From DAOMOD01 sp964526035 (GTDB taxonomy: Bacteria > Pseudomonadota > Gammaproteobacteria > Xanthomonadales > BPKI01): DNA of 6,881 nt. Positions 1-6,665 of the stretch are shown piece after piece (the stretch's first letter is position 1; every line of letters begins with the position of its first letter). Position numbers and translations under genes: made by a program. The stretch spans positions 1-6,881 of the forward strand of contig CAZGKE010000171.1 in the NCBI GenBank assembly GCA_964526035.1, written 5' to 3'. Below the pieces are notes generated by a model. It made no database searches, had not been told where the DNA came from, and worked only from the letters and a program-made list of their open reading frames with translations.

Positions 1-1
1 C

Positions 2-2071
2 TGGGCCTATCGCGCCTGCGATCTGTGCGAGGCGATCTGTGGGCTGGCCTTTCGCTTCGACGGCGACCGGCTCGCCGCGATCCGCGGTGATGACGACGAC
101 CCGTTCAGTCGCGGCCACATCTGTCCGAAAGGGAACGCGATTCTCGACCTCGAAGCCGATCCGGATCGACTGCGTCGTCCGCTGCTGAAAAGAAACGGCG
201 ACTTTGAAGAGATCGGCTGGGACGAGGCCATCGGCTTCGCCGGCGAGCGATTGGCGAGCATCCAGAAGGCGCATGGCGCCAATGCGGTGGGTGCCTACCT
301 GGGCAATCCCAACGTCCATCATTTCGGCAGCATCGCCTACGCGCCTCACCTGCTGCGCCTGCTGCGCACGCGCAACGTGTTTTCGGCCTCGTCGGTGGAC
401 CAGTGGCCGCACCAGCTGGTGAACTGGCTGATGTTCGGGCACCAGTTCCTGCTTCCCATTCCCGACGTCGACCGCACCGACTGTTTCCTGATGCTGGGGG
501 CCAATCCGGTCGCCAGCAACGGCAGTCTGTTCACCGCACCGGGCATCGCCGCCCGCTTGAAGCAGCTGACGCGGCGCGGTCGTCTGGTGGTGGTCGACCC
601 GCGCCGCAGCGAGACCGCCGAGATCGCCAGCGAGCACCTGTCCATCAGACCCGGCGGCGACGCCCTGTTCCTGATCGGACTGCTGCAGACGCTGCAGACA
701 CTCGGACCGCCGAGGATCGAGCGCTACGCGGGCAAGGTCAGCGGTCTGGACGTGGCGCTGCAGGCGCTGGCGGTGTTCGACCAAGCGCAGATCGAAGCGC
801 ACAGCGGCATCGATGCCCAAACGACTGCGCGCATCGCGACCGAGTTGTGGCGGGCGCCCACCGCGGTCGTTTACGGACGCATCGGCATCTCCACTCAGGC
901 GTTCGGATCGCTGTGCCAGTGGCTGGTGCAGCTGATCAACATCTACACCGGCAATCTCGATCGCGAGGGCGGCGCGCTGGTCAATGAAGCCGCCCTGCCG
1001 CTGACTGGACCGGGTACGCCGGCCGGCCACTACGGCGCATGGAAAAGCCGCGTGCGCGGCCTGTCCGAGTTTGCCGGCGAACTGCCGGTGTCGGTGCTCG
1101 CCGAGGAGATTCTCACGCCCGGTGAAGGTCGGCTGCGCGCGCTCATCACCTTCGCCGGCAACGCGGTGCTGTCGACGCCGGACGGTCGGCACCTGGACCA
1201 GGCACTGGCGTCGCTCGACTTCATGCTGTCGGTCGATATCTACGTCAACGAAACCACCCGGCACGCGGATCTCATCCTGCCGCCGGCATCCGGGCTGACG
1301 CAGGACCACTACGACCTGATCTTCAACGCGTTCGCGGTGCGCCGGGTGGCGCGGTTGAATCCGCCGATCCTGGAGCAGGACGAAAACGAGCGTGCCGACT
1401 GGCAGATCATCAACGCGCTCGCCAGCGCCTATGCGAAGGCCGCCGGCAAGCCGTTCAGTCCGCTGCCACCACCGCGTGCACTGATTGCGGCGGGCCTGGC
1501 GCAGGGTGAAAGCGGCCTGACTCTGGCCGACCTCGAAGCCGCTCCACACGGCATCGATCTCGGTCCACTGCGACCTTCGCTCCTCAACCGACTGCAGACC
1601 GCAAGCGGCAGCATCGAGTGCGCGCCGGATCTGCTGCTGGCCGATCTGGCCCGGCTGCGCGAGACGCCCGCACCGGCAGCTGACGCGCTGCATCTGATCG
1701 GTCGTCGCCACGTGCGCAGCAACAACTCTTGGATGCACAACGCGCCGCGTCTGGTGAAGGGCAAGCCGCGCCATCACCTGATGGTGCACCCCGACGATCT
1801 TGCCCGACGCGGAATCGAAGACGGCGCCAGAGTGCGCGTGACCTCGCGCATCGGCAGCATCGAGGCGGAGGTACAGGCAAGCGACGCGGTGCGCACCGGA
1901 GTGGTGTGCCTCCCGCATGGCTTTGGCCACGGGCGCGATGGCGTGCGTCTGCAGCGTGCGGTCGAGGTCGAAGGCGCCAGCTACAACGACCTGTCCGACC
2001 CGGAGCGACTCGATGCGCCCTCCGGCAACGCCGCTCTAAGCGGCCTGCCGGTGATCCTCGAACTCCTGTAG
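2..2071 (+). CDS. Molybdopterin-dependent oxidoreductase, formate dehydrogenase/BisC-like (5' partial)
   Basis: This is the catalytic subunit of a bis-molybdopterin guanine dinucleotide enzyme of the DMSO reductase superfamily; the substrate is unknown. The frame is open from base 2 to the TAG at 2069-2071, giving 689 visible residues with no start in the window, so roughly 10-20 N-terminal residues are probably missing. Visible residues C6, C9, C13 and C41 form the CxxCxxxC-x27-C [4Fe-4S] site, followed by PKG with the lysine expected between cluster and cofactor. GANPVASN (166-173) and VVVDPRR are cofactor-binding segments. HADLILPP followed by HYDL is typical of this subgroup. From about residue 564 (HLIGRRHVRSNNSWMHN) to the end is the molydopterin dinucleotide-binding domain, with LPHGFGHGR near the C-terminus. 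At the Mo-ligand position there is Asp133 (SSVDQW) rather than Cys or Sec. A TTG at 251 would begin after the iron-sulfur motif and is not the start. The family is often labelled formate dehydrogenase, which is unproven here. Confidence 0.93.
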   Translation, partial: WAYRACDLCEAICGLAFRFDGDRLAAIRGDDDDPFSRGHICPKGNAILDLEADPDRLRRPLLKRNGDFEEIGWDEAIGFAGERLASIQKAHGANAVGAYLGNPNVHHFGSIAYAPHLLRLLRTRNVFSASSVDQWPHQLVNWLMFGHQFLLPIPDVDRTDCFLMLGANPVASNGSLFTAPGIAARLKQLTRRGRLVVVDPRRSETAEIASEHLSIRPGGDALFLIGLLQTLQTLGPPRIERYAGKVSGLDVALQALAVFDQAQIEAHSGIDAQTTARIATELWRAPTAVVYGRIGISTQAFGSLCQWLVQLINIYTGNLDREGGALVNEAALPLTGPGTPAGHYGAWKSRVRGLSEFAGELPVSVLAEEILTPGEGRLRALITFAGNAVLSTPDGRHLDQALASLDFMLSVDIYVNETTRHADLILPPASGLTQDHYDLIFNAFAVRRVARLNPPILEQDENERADWQIINALASAYAKAAGKPFSPLPPPRALIAAGLAQGESGLTLADLEAAPHGIDLGPLRPSLLNRLQTASGSIECAPDLLLADLARLRETPAPAADALHLIGRRHVRSNNSWMHNAPRLVKGKPRHHLMVHPDDLARRGIEDGARVRVTSRIGSIEAEVQASDAVRTGVVCLPHGFGHGRDGVRLQRAVEVEGASYNDLSDPERLDAPSGNAALSGLPVILELL

Positions 2072-2089
2072 GTTCGGGCGCCAGCGACG

Positions 2090-2118
2090 CTTGTCGGTGC
2101 TGAGGCCCCTCCCACAAG
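2090..2118. repeat. Degenerate REP-like extragenic hairpin
   Basis: An imperfect palindrome begins 19 bases after the Mo-enzyme stop codon. The outer arms CTTGT (2090-2094) and ACAAG (2114-2118) are complementary. Inside, GGTGC (2096-2100) pairs with GCCCC (2105-2109) with one T/C mismatch. The right half, CCCCTCCCACAAG, resembles the short extragenic palindromes with GGGGCTGAAGCCCC cores that I recall from Xanthomonadaceae and Pseudomonas genomes; this copy would be a decayed member. It may also act as a weak transcription end or mRNA-stabilising hairpin for the upstream gene. No T tract follows it. The family assignment is from memory and needs a genome-wide count. Confidence 0.5.
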
Positions 2119-2155
2119 AAGCCGGAGTTGCCCGGTTCCCTGCTGCCGCAACGAG

Positions 2156-2205
2156 ATTGTGCGCCATCGCATCCATGACTTCCGGGCGGGGCACAATCAG
2201 GCCCC
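2156..2205 (+). promoter_or_regulatory. Overlapping inverted repeats in the leader of the transporter gene
   Basis: GATTGTGC (2156-2163) is perfectly complementary to GCACAATC (2191-2198), with 27 bases between the arms; the right arm ends 31 bases before the transporter ATG. A second hairpin, GGGGC (2188-2192) with GCCCC (2201-2205) and an 8-base loop, shares bases with the right arm, so the two structures exclude each other. CACAAT (2192-2197) would also pass as a sigma-70 -10 element, placing the transcription start near 2204, but I find no convincing -35 hexamer 16-18 bases upstream. The region could be an operator, a promoter, a leader RNA switch or chance. The complementarity is directly visible; the function is inference. 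Confidence 0.3.
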
Positions 2206-2229
2206 AGGCACCACACTCACGAATCCATC

Positions 2230-3561
2230 ATGACCGACGCCCCCGCACCGACCCTGTCCGATCGCCTTGGCCGCCTGGTGCAGGTCGAGCAGCGTGAATG
2301 GGCGCTGCTGTGGCTGTCGTTCACCTACTTCTTCTGCGTGCTTTCGGCCTGGTACGTGCTGCGGCCCATACGCGACGCCATGGGTATCGCCGGCGGCACC
2401 TCGCAGCTGCCCTGGCTGTTCCTCGGCACGCTGCTGCTGACCCTGGTGGCCAACCCGGCCTTCGCCACCCTGGTGGCACGCATGCCGCGGGCGCGCTTTG
2501 CCACCTGGGCGTACCGCTTCTTCATGCTTTGCCTGTTCGGGTTCTTCGCCATGGTGCAATGGGGCGGCGAGGATGCGCAGGTATGGACCGGCCGCGTGTT
2601 CTTTGTCTGGGCCAGCCTGTTCAACCTGTTCATCGTCTCGCTGTTCTGGGCGGTGATGGCCGACGTGTTCGACACCGCCCAGGCGAAGCGTCTGTTCGGC
2701 TTCATCGCGGCCGGTGGCACCCTGGGTGGCGTGGTGGGTGGCACCCTGACTGCGCTGTTCGTTGAAGCCGTGGGCATTGCGCCCCTGCTGCTGCTGTCGC
2801 TGGTGCTGCTGGAGATTGCTTTGCGCTGCATGCGTGCACTGAGCCGCCAGGCAGGCCGGCGCAGTGAGACCCAGCGCATCGCCGCCGAGGAAGCCATCGG
2901 TGGTGGCGTGCTCGCCGGCATTACCCACGCTGCGCGCTCGCCCTATCTGCTCGGCATCTGCGGCTTCATGCTGCTCTACACCATCGGTTCGACCTTTCTC
3001 TATTTCATCCAGGCCGACATCGTGTCGCAGGCCTTCGCCGACCGCGACAGCCGCACTGCCTTCTTCGCGCGCATCGACGTGGTGGTGAACTCGCTCACGC
3101 TGGCGATCCAGCTTGGACTTGCCGGTCGCATTCTCGGCCGCCTCGGCATCGGCCTGACCCTGGCGCTGCTGCCGCTGGCATCGCTGATCGGCTTCGGCGC
3201 TCTGGCTGCCGCGCCGGTGCTGATGGTGTTCGTGGTGTTCCAGGTGGCGCGGCGTACCTTCAACTTCGCCCTGGTGCGCCCGGCACGCGAGAACCTCTAT
3301 GTTCCGCTGTCGCGCGAGGACAAGTACAAGGCGAAGTCGCTGATCGACACCTTCGTCTATCGCGCCGGCGATCAGATCGGCGCATGGACCCACGCGGGAC
3401 TGGCAGCGCTTGGACTCGGCATCTCCGCGATCGCCGCCAGCGCCATGCCGCTCGCCGCCATCTGGCTGGTATTGGCCCTGTGGCTCGGACGCCGCCACAG
3501 CGTTCTGGCTGAGAGATCACCGACTGCCCACAACCCTTCGCCACCCTCTCAGCCCACGTAA
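2230..3561 (+). CDS. MFS / ATP-ADP-translocase-like (COG3202) membrane transporter
   Basis: A 443-residue polytopic inner-membrane protein. Hydrophobic segments lie at roughly 25-46, 58-82, 93-110, 120-143, 155-178, 182-200, 239-260, 283-303, 308-326, 328-340 and 388-420, consistent with a twelve-helix MFS fold with a charged central loop (about 200-235). Family signatures are YVLRPIRDAMG (42-52) after helix 1, the segment FWAVMADVFDTAQAKRLFGF (139-158) with the following glycine-rich AGGTLGGVVGG (161-171), and RPARENLY (350-357) followed by SREDKYKAKSLIDTFVYRAGD (361-381). These match bacterial proteins annotated as NTP/NDP exchange transporters or plain MFS proteins. True nucleotide exchange is established mainly for intracellular parasites and plastids, so substrate and direction are unknown here. 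The ATG at 2230 has only a weak ribosome binding site. The C-terminal tail after 420 is polar and proline-rich. The next gene begins 13 bases after the stop codon. Confidence 0.85.
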   Translation: MTDAPAPTLSDRLGRLVQVEQREWALLWLSFTYFFCVLSAWYVLRPIRDAMGIAGGTSQLPWLFLGTLLLTLVANPAFATLVARMPRARFATWAYRFFMLCLFGFFAMVQWGGEDAQVWTGRVFFVWASLFNLFIVSLFWAVMADVFDTAQAKRLFGFIAAGGTLGGVVGGTLTALFVEAVGIAPLLLLSLVLLEIALRCMRALSRQAGRRSETQRIAAEEAIGGGVLAGITHAARSPYLLGICGFMLLYTIGSTFLYFIQADIVSQAFADRDSRTAFFARIDVVVNSLTLAIQLGLAGRILGRLGIGLTLALLPLASLIGFGALAAAPVLMVFVVFQVARRTFNFALVRPARENLYVPLSREDKYKAKSLIDTFVYRAGDQIGAWTHAGLAALGLGISAIAASAMPLAAIWLVLALWLGRRHSVLAERSPTAHNPSPPSQPT

Positions 3562-3563
3562 CC

Positions 3564-3567
3564 GGAG
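3564..3567 (+). promoter_or_regulatory. Ribosome binding site of the Tat-SDR gene
   Basis: GGAG lies 7 bases before the ATG at 3575 and just after the transporter TAA (3559-3561). It decides the start at 3575: the frame is open further upstream to 3410, but that portion overlaps the transporter gene and would bury the Tat signal. The position also suggests that translation of the two genes is coupled. Confidence 0.75.
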
Positions 3568-3574
3568 ATTCGCC

Positions 3575-4732
3575 ATGCAGACTACCCGCAGAGACATGCT
3601 GAAACTTGGAGCGCTGGCGCTGGGCGCCGGTGTCGTCACGCAGACCGGACTGCTGCGCAGTGCCAGCGCCGCGGAAGGCAGCGGCCGTGCCGACCGGCCG
3701 CTGCGGATCCTGATCCTCGGCGGCACCGGCTTCACCGGTCCGCACCAGCTGCGCTATGCGCTCGCGCGCGGCCACAAGATCACGGTGTTCAATCGCGGCA
3801 GTCGTCCCAATGCATTCTCGGGTCAGGTCGAGGAACTGAGCGGCGACCGTCTGGACGGCAGCCTGGATGCGCTCAAAGACCGTGAGTGGGACGTGTGCAT
3901 CGACAACCCCACCACCCTGCCCTACTGGGTACGCGACGCCGGTCGCGTGCTGCAGGGCAAGGTGGGGCAGTTCGTATTCATCTCGACGCTTTCGGTGTAC
4001 GCATCGAATGCCGTCGCCGGCGAAGTCGAGGACGCCGCGACCGCCACCTACCCCGGCGAGGACCCGCTGACCGAGACCATGGAAAGCTTCCGCGCCAATG
4101 CCGGCGCACTATACGGGCCGCTCAAAGCAGCCTCCGAGCGTGAGGCAGAGAAGTGGTTTCCGGGCATCACCACGCTGATCCGCCCGGGCCTGATCGTGGG
4201 TCCCGGCGACGAGACCGATCGCTTCACCTACTGGCCGCTCAGGATGTCTCGCGGCGGCGATGTCCTGGCGCCCAGCGACGGCAGCGATCCGGTGCAGATC
4301 ATCGACGCGCGCGACCTCGCCGAGTGGACCATCCGCATGGTCGAGCAGCGCGTCTTCGGCGCCTTCAACGCGATGGGTCCGGACTACACCATGAGCATCG
4401 CCGCGATGCTGCACGGCATCCGCGCGGTCACCGGCAAGGCTTCCAACATTCACTGGGTACCCACCGATTTCCTCGCCCAACATCAGGTGCGGCCTTGGGC
4501 CGACATGCCGACCTGGGTACCGGCGCAGGGCGACAGCGTCGGTTTCAGCACCCGCAGCAACGCCCGCGCTCTCGATCAGGGATTGAGTTTCCGACCGCTC
4601 GCCGACACGGTTTCGGCCACCCTCGAATGGTTTCGCGCACAGCCGCCCGAGCGCCAGGCCACACTGCGCGCGGGCATCTCGCCTGAGCGCGAAGCAGAGG
4701 TGCTCGCTGCCTGGAAGGCGCGCACCGGCTGA
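3575..4732 (+). CDS. Tat-exported NAD(P)-dependent epimerase/dehydratase-like SDR protein
   Basis: A 385-residue protein. The N-terminus is a twin-arginine signal: TRRDMLK (4-10), a hydrophobic stretch of about 11-27 and a likely cleavage after the alanines of SASA (29-32). The mature part starts with a Rossmann fold: ILILGGTGFTG (45-55) holds the GxxGxxG motif, and VFNRG (71-75) ends the second strand, its arginine hinting at NADP. Catalytic residues of an extended short-chain dehydrogenase/reductase are intact: Ser137/Thr138 before VY, and Tyr180-x3-Lys184 (YGPLK). Tat carries folded proteins, so the enzyme could be exported with its nucleotide bound, as is known for glucose-fructose oxidoreductase. 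The substrate is unknown; the family includes sugar-nucleotide epimerases and dehydratases, but NDP-sugars are not expected in the periplasm. It sits 13 bases after the transporter gene and 21 bases before the DUF456 gene, so co-transcription is likely. Confidence 0.9.
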   Translation: MQTTRRDMLKLGALALGAGVVTQTGLLRSASAAEGSGRADRPLRILILGGTGFTGPHQLRYALARGHKITVFNRGSRPNAFSGQVEELSGDRLDGSLDALKDREWDVCIDNPTTLPYWVRDAGRVLQGKVGQFVFISTLSVYASNAVAGEVEDAATATYPGEDPLTETMESFRANAGALYGPLKAASEREAEKWFPGITTLIRPGLIVGPGDETDRFTYWPLRMSRGGDVLAPSDGSDPVQIIDARDLAEWTIRMVEQRVFGAFNAMGPDYTMSIAAMLHGIRAVTGKASNIHWVPTDFLAQHQVRPWADMPTWVPAQGDSVGFSTRSNARALDQGLSFRPLADTVSATLEWFRAQPPERQATLRAGISPEREAEVLAAWKARTG

Positions 4733-4753
4733 GCGGCCAAGGCGCACCTGCAA

Positions 4754-5242
4754 ATGGTCTGGGACATCCTGCTGTACGTGCTCGCCGGGTTGATCGTGTT
4801 GATCGGCCTGATCGGCACCATCGTTCCGGCGTTGCCGGGCGTTCCGCTGATGTTTGCCGGCATGCTTCTGGCCGCCTGGGTCGGGGGATTCGATCCCGTC
4901 GGTCCGTGGACTCTGGGCATCCTCGCAGTTCTGACCGTGCTCTCCGTTGCCGCCGACCTGCTCGCTTCGCTGCTCGGCGCCAAGCGTGTCGGCGCAAGTG
5001 GCTGGGCGCTCTTCGGCTCGGCCGTGGGGACGGTGGTGGGACTGTTCTTCGGCCTGCTCGGCATCATTGTCGGTCCGTTTGCCGGAGCGCTTGCCGGAGA
5101 ATTGATTGCCGGCGGCACATTGCGTCACGCCAGCAACGTGGGCGTCGGCACCTGGATCGGCTTTCTGTTGGGCACCGTGGTCAAGATCGCGCTGGCGTGT
5201 CTGATGCTGGGCCTCTTTCTCCTGCGTCTGCTGTTCGGATGA
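4754..5242 (+). CDS. DUF456 family membrane protein
   Basis: A 162-residue, glycine-rich and very hydrophobic protein, the usual size for DUF456. Membrane segments are about 5-24, 30-46, 53-74, 85-118 (probably a re-entrant or paired helix) and 130-161. Family features are GTIVPALPGVPLMFAG (21-36), LGAKRVGAS (74-82) and the glycine-zipper-like stretch FFGLLGIIVGPFAGALAG (98-115). The biochemical role of the family is not known. The start at 4754 is the first ATG; AAGG at 4739-4742 is a weak ribosome binding site with an 11-base spacer, so translation may depend on the SDR gene ending at 4732. Glycine zippers are compatible with tight helix packing or oligomerisation, which is inference only. 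Confidence 0.9.
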   Translation: MVWDILLYVLAGLIVLIGLIGTIVPALPGVPLMFAGMLLAAWVGGFDPVGPWTLGILAVLTVLSVAADLLASLLGAKRVGASGWALFGSAVGTVVGLFFGLLGIIVGPFAGALAGELIAGGTLRHASNVGVGTWIGFLLGTVVKIALACLMLGLFLLRLLFG

Positions 5243-5310
5243 CGGCACACGAACACGTTTGAAGCAGTTGCTCTAGACTCCCGTGGCAGCCTCCGCGAGA
5301 GGGATTCATC

Positions 5311-5317
5311 GAGAGAG
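5311..5317 (+). promoter_or_regulatory. Ribosome binding site selecting the GTG start of trhA
   Basis: GAGAGAG lies 7 bases before the GTG at 5325. The other in-frame GTG, at 5283, has no purine-rich motif in front of it. An out-of-frame ATG at 5320 opens a two-codon frame (ATG CCG TGA) whose stop overlaps the GTG; it looks incidental. Confidence 0.55.
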
Positions 5318-5324
5318 CCATGCC

Positions 5325-5975
<651 letters not shown>

Positions 5976-5987
5976 CCCGACCGAGCC

Positions 5988-6012
5988 GGTGTGGTCCTGA
6001 CCGGACCACACC
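5988..6012. terminator. Hairpin between convergent genes, probable bidirectional terminator
   Basis: GGTGTGGTCC (5988-5997) and GGACCACACC (6003-6012) form a perfect 10-bp stem with a 5-base loop. It starts 13 bases after the trhA stop codon and ends 13 bases before the stop codon of the minus-strand RRM gene, so it can act on both transcripts. Neither side has a run of T residues, so it may be a weak intrinsic terminator, a 3'-end protecting structure, or an anti-readthrough element acting with Rho. Confidence 0.65.
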
Positions 6013-6024
6013 TGTCAGCGACTG

Positions 6025-6300
6025 TCAGCGGCGACGCCGACCCTTGCCGCGCGGTTCTGCGCCCTTGGTGTCGACGAATACGCGCACGAAACTTCCGTCG
6101 ACGGCGCGACCGTCGATGGCATCCTTCGCGGCGCGAGCTTCGTGGCCTTCCATCTCCAACTCGGCCACACCCTTGCACTGACCGCTGAACAGGTCCTTGA
6201 TCAGCTTCATCTTGAACACGCGTCCGTGTTCGGAGAACAGGCTTTGCAGCGTCTGTTCGTCCATCGAGCGCGGTAGACCGCGCACACTGACTGTTACCAT
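6025..6300 (-). CDS. Small RNA-recognition-motif (RRM) protein with atypical RNP motifs
   Basis: A 91-residue protein made almost entirely of one RRM. Predicted order: beta1 TVSVRGLP (3-10), helix DEQTLQSLFSEHG (14-26), beta2 VFKMKLIKD (28-36), beta3 CKGVAELEM (42-50), helix HEARAAKDAIDG (53-64), beta4 SFVRVFV (70-76), then a basic tail ending KGRRRR (86-91). RNP2 (VSVRGL, 4-9) and RNP1 (KGVAELEM, 43-50) are recognisable, but the three aromatic positions that usually stack on RNA bases are Ser5, Val45 and Glu47. It probably binds RNA or protein by a different surface, perhaps through the basic tail. Small bacterial RRM proteins are often linked to RNA metabolism and cold response; no such role can be shown here. 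The start is fixed by a strong ribosome binding site. The frame is open up to 6531, but the extension looks non-coding. Confidence 0.85.
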   Translation of the reverse strand: MVTVSVRGLPRSMDEQTLQSLFSEHGRVFKMKLIKDLFSGQCKGVAELEMEGHEARAAKDAIDGRAVDGSFVRVFVDTKGAEPRGKGRRRR

Positions 6301-6305
6301 GGAAA

Positions 6306-6311
6306 TCCTCC
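6306..6311 (-). promoter_or_regulatory. Strong ribosome binding site of the RRM gene
   Basis: Reading on the minus strand, GGAGGA is followed by TTTCC and then the ATG at 6300-6298, a near-perfect Shine-Dalgarno with a 5-base spacer. It is the strongest in the window and predicts good expression of the small RRM protein. It fixes the start at 6300 rather than at the in-frame ATGs further upstream. Confidence 0.85.
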
Positions 6312-6399
6312 ATTGTCTGCGCGTACCCGCCGCATGGCTGAAGCACGCAAGTGGCACCGGATCGCTCCGGCGATGCACGCTGGTGGCAGCGCGAGACTC

Positions 6400-6419
6400 C
6401 GGTTTGCTGCGACAAACCG
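6400..6419 (-). other. Perfect hairpin in the RRM gene leader
   Basis: CGGTTTG (6400-6406) and CAAACCG (6413-6419) form a perfect 7-bp stem with a 6-base loop, about 100 bases before the RRM start codon. No T tract follows it on the minus strand, so it is not an obvious terminator. It could be part of a regulatory leader RNA or an operator, or be chance. Confidence 0.35.
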
Positions 6420-6624
6420 ATAGGCGGAATGTCGCGAAACAGCCTGAGCCTGGACTGCACAGTAGCGTCTTGGAAGGCACGTCTCGCGATCGCAAGAACG
6501 TGGGTGGAGCGGGCAAAGGCCGCCGCATCAATTGCGGTGGATGCGATTGCCAACGCAGCAGGATAGCAGCCTGAGACGGAGGACGCGAGAGGAGGCGCGC
6601 CTGTCGCGCCGGCTCGCGGCACCG

Positions 6625-6650
6625 ATTTCGGCCGTCAAACGCGCCGAAAT
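6625..6650 (-). terminator. Hairpin after the hydratase gene, possible terminator
   Basis: ATTTCGGC (6625-6632) and GCCGAAAT (6643-6650) form a perfect 8-bp stem, which can be lengthened inward by two CG pairs if one base bulges out. It starts 15 bases downstream of the hydratase stop codon on the minus strand. No T run follows the stem, so intrinsic termination would be weak. Confidence 0.45.
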
Positions 6651-6665
6651 GTGGAAAAGCCGTGT

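Larger units (their letters stand above)
6301..6665. other. 365-bp gene-free stretch, leader region of the RRM gene
   Basis: I see no convincing gene on either strand. The open frames here encode arginine-, serine- and proline-rich sequence of the kind produced by shadow frames in GC-rich DNA, with no recognisable domain or ribosome binding site. The stretch holds the ribosome binding site of the RRM gene, a hairpin at 6400-6419, the palindrome GCGATCGC at 6485-6492 and a hairpin after the hydratase stop codon. I could not find a good sigma-70 promoter for the RRM gene; TATCCT on the minus strand (about 6562-6567) is the only passable -10 element and has no matching -35. Confidence 0.6.

Noticed and set aside
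251..253. TTG as a possible start of the Mo enzyme
   Set aside because: The same frame upstream encodes the four-cysteine iron-sulfur motif, so the gene extends past the window edge.
1584..2216. Minus-strand open frame (210 codons) opposite the end of the Mo enzyme
   Set aside because: It is Arg/Pro/Ala-rich with no recognisable domain and lies opposite the conserved cofactor-binding domain of the Mo enzyme.
2197..3498. Long minus-strand open frame (433 codons) opposite the transporter gene
   Set aside because: It encodes Gln-, His- and Glu-rich sequence without any domain, typical of the antisense shadow of a GC-rich membrane protein gene; the plus strand has clear family motifs throughout.
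3410..3574. Upstream extension of the SDR frame inside the transporter gene
   Set aside because: It would overlap the transporter by about 150 bases and hide the Tat signal; ATG 3575 with GGAG is clearly better.
4109..5248. Long minus-strand open frame (379 codons) opposite the SDR and DUF456 genes
   Set aside because: Its composition is low-complexity Gln/Arg/Glu and it crosses two well-supported plus-strand genes and the gap between them.
5259..5279. TTGAAG and TAGACT before trhA as a promoter
   Set aside because: The spacer is only 9 bases, far from the 16-18 of sigma-70 promoters, and no dyad typical of MerR-type promoters is present.
6301..6531. N-terminal extension of the RRM frame up to an ATG at 6531
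   Set aside because: The extra 77 residues are Arg/Ser/Pro-rich with no conserved pattern and no ribosome binding site, whereas ATG 6300 has GGAGGA at ideal distance.
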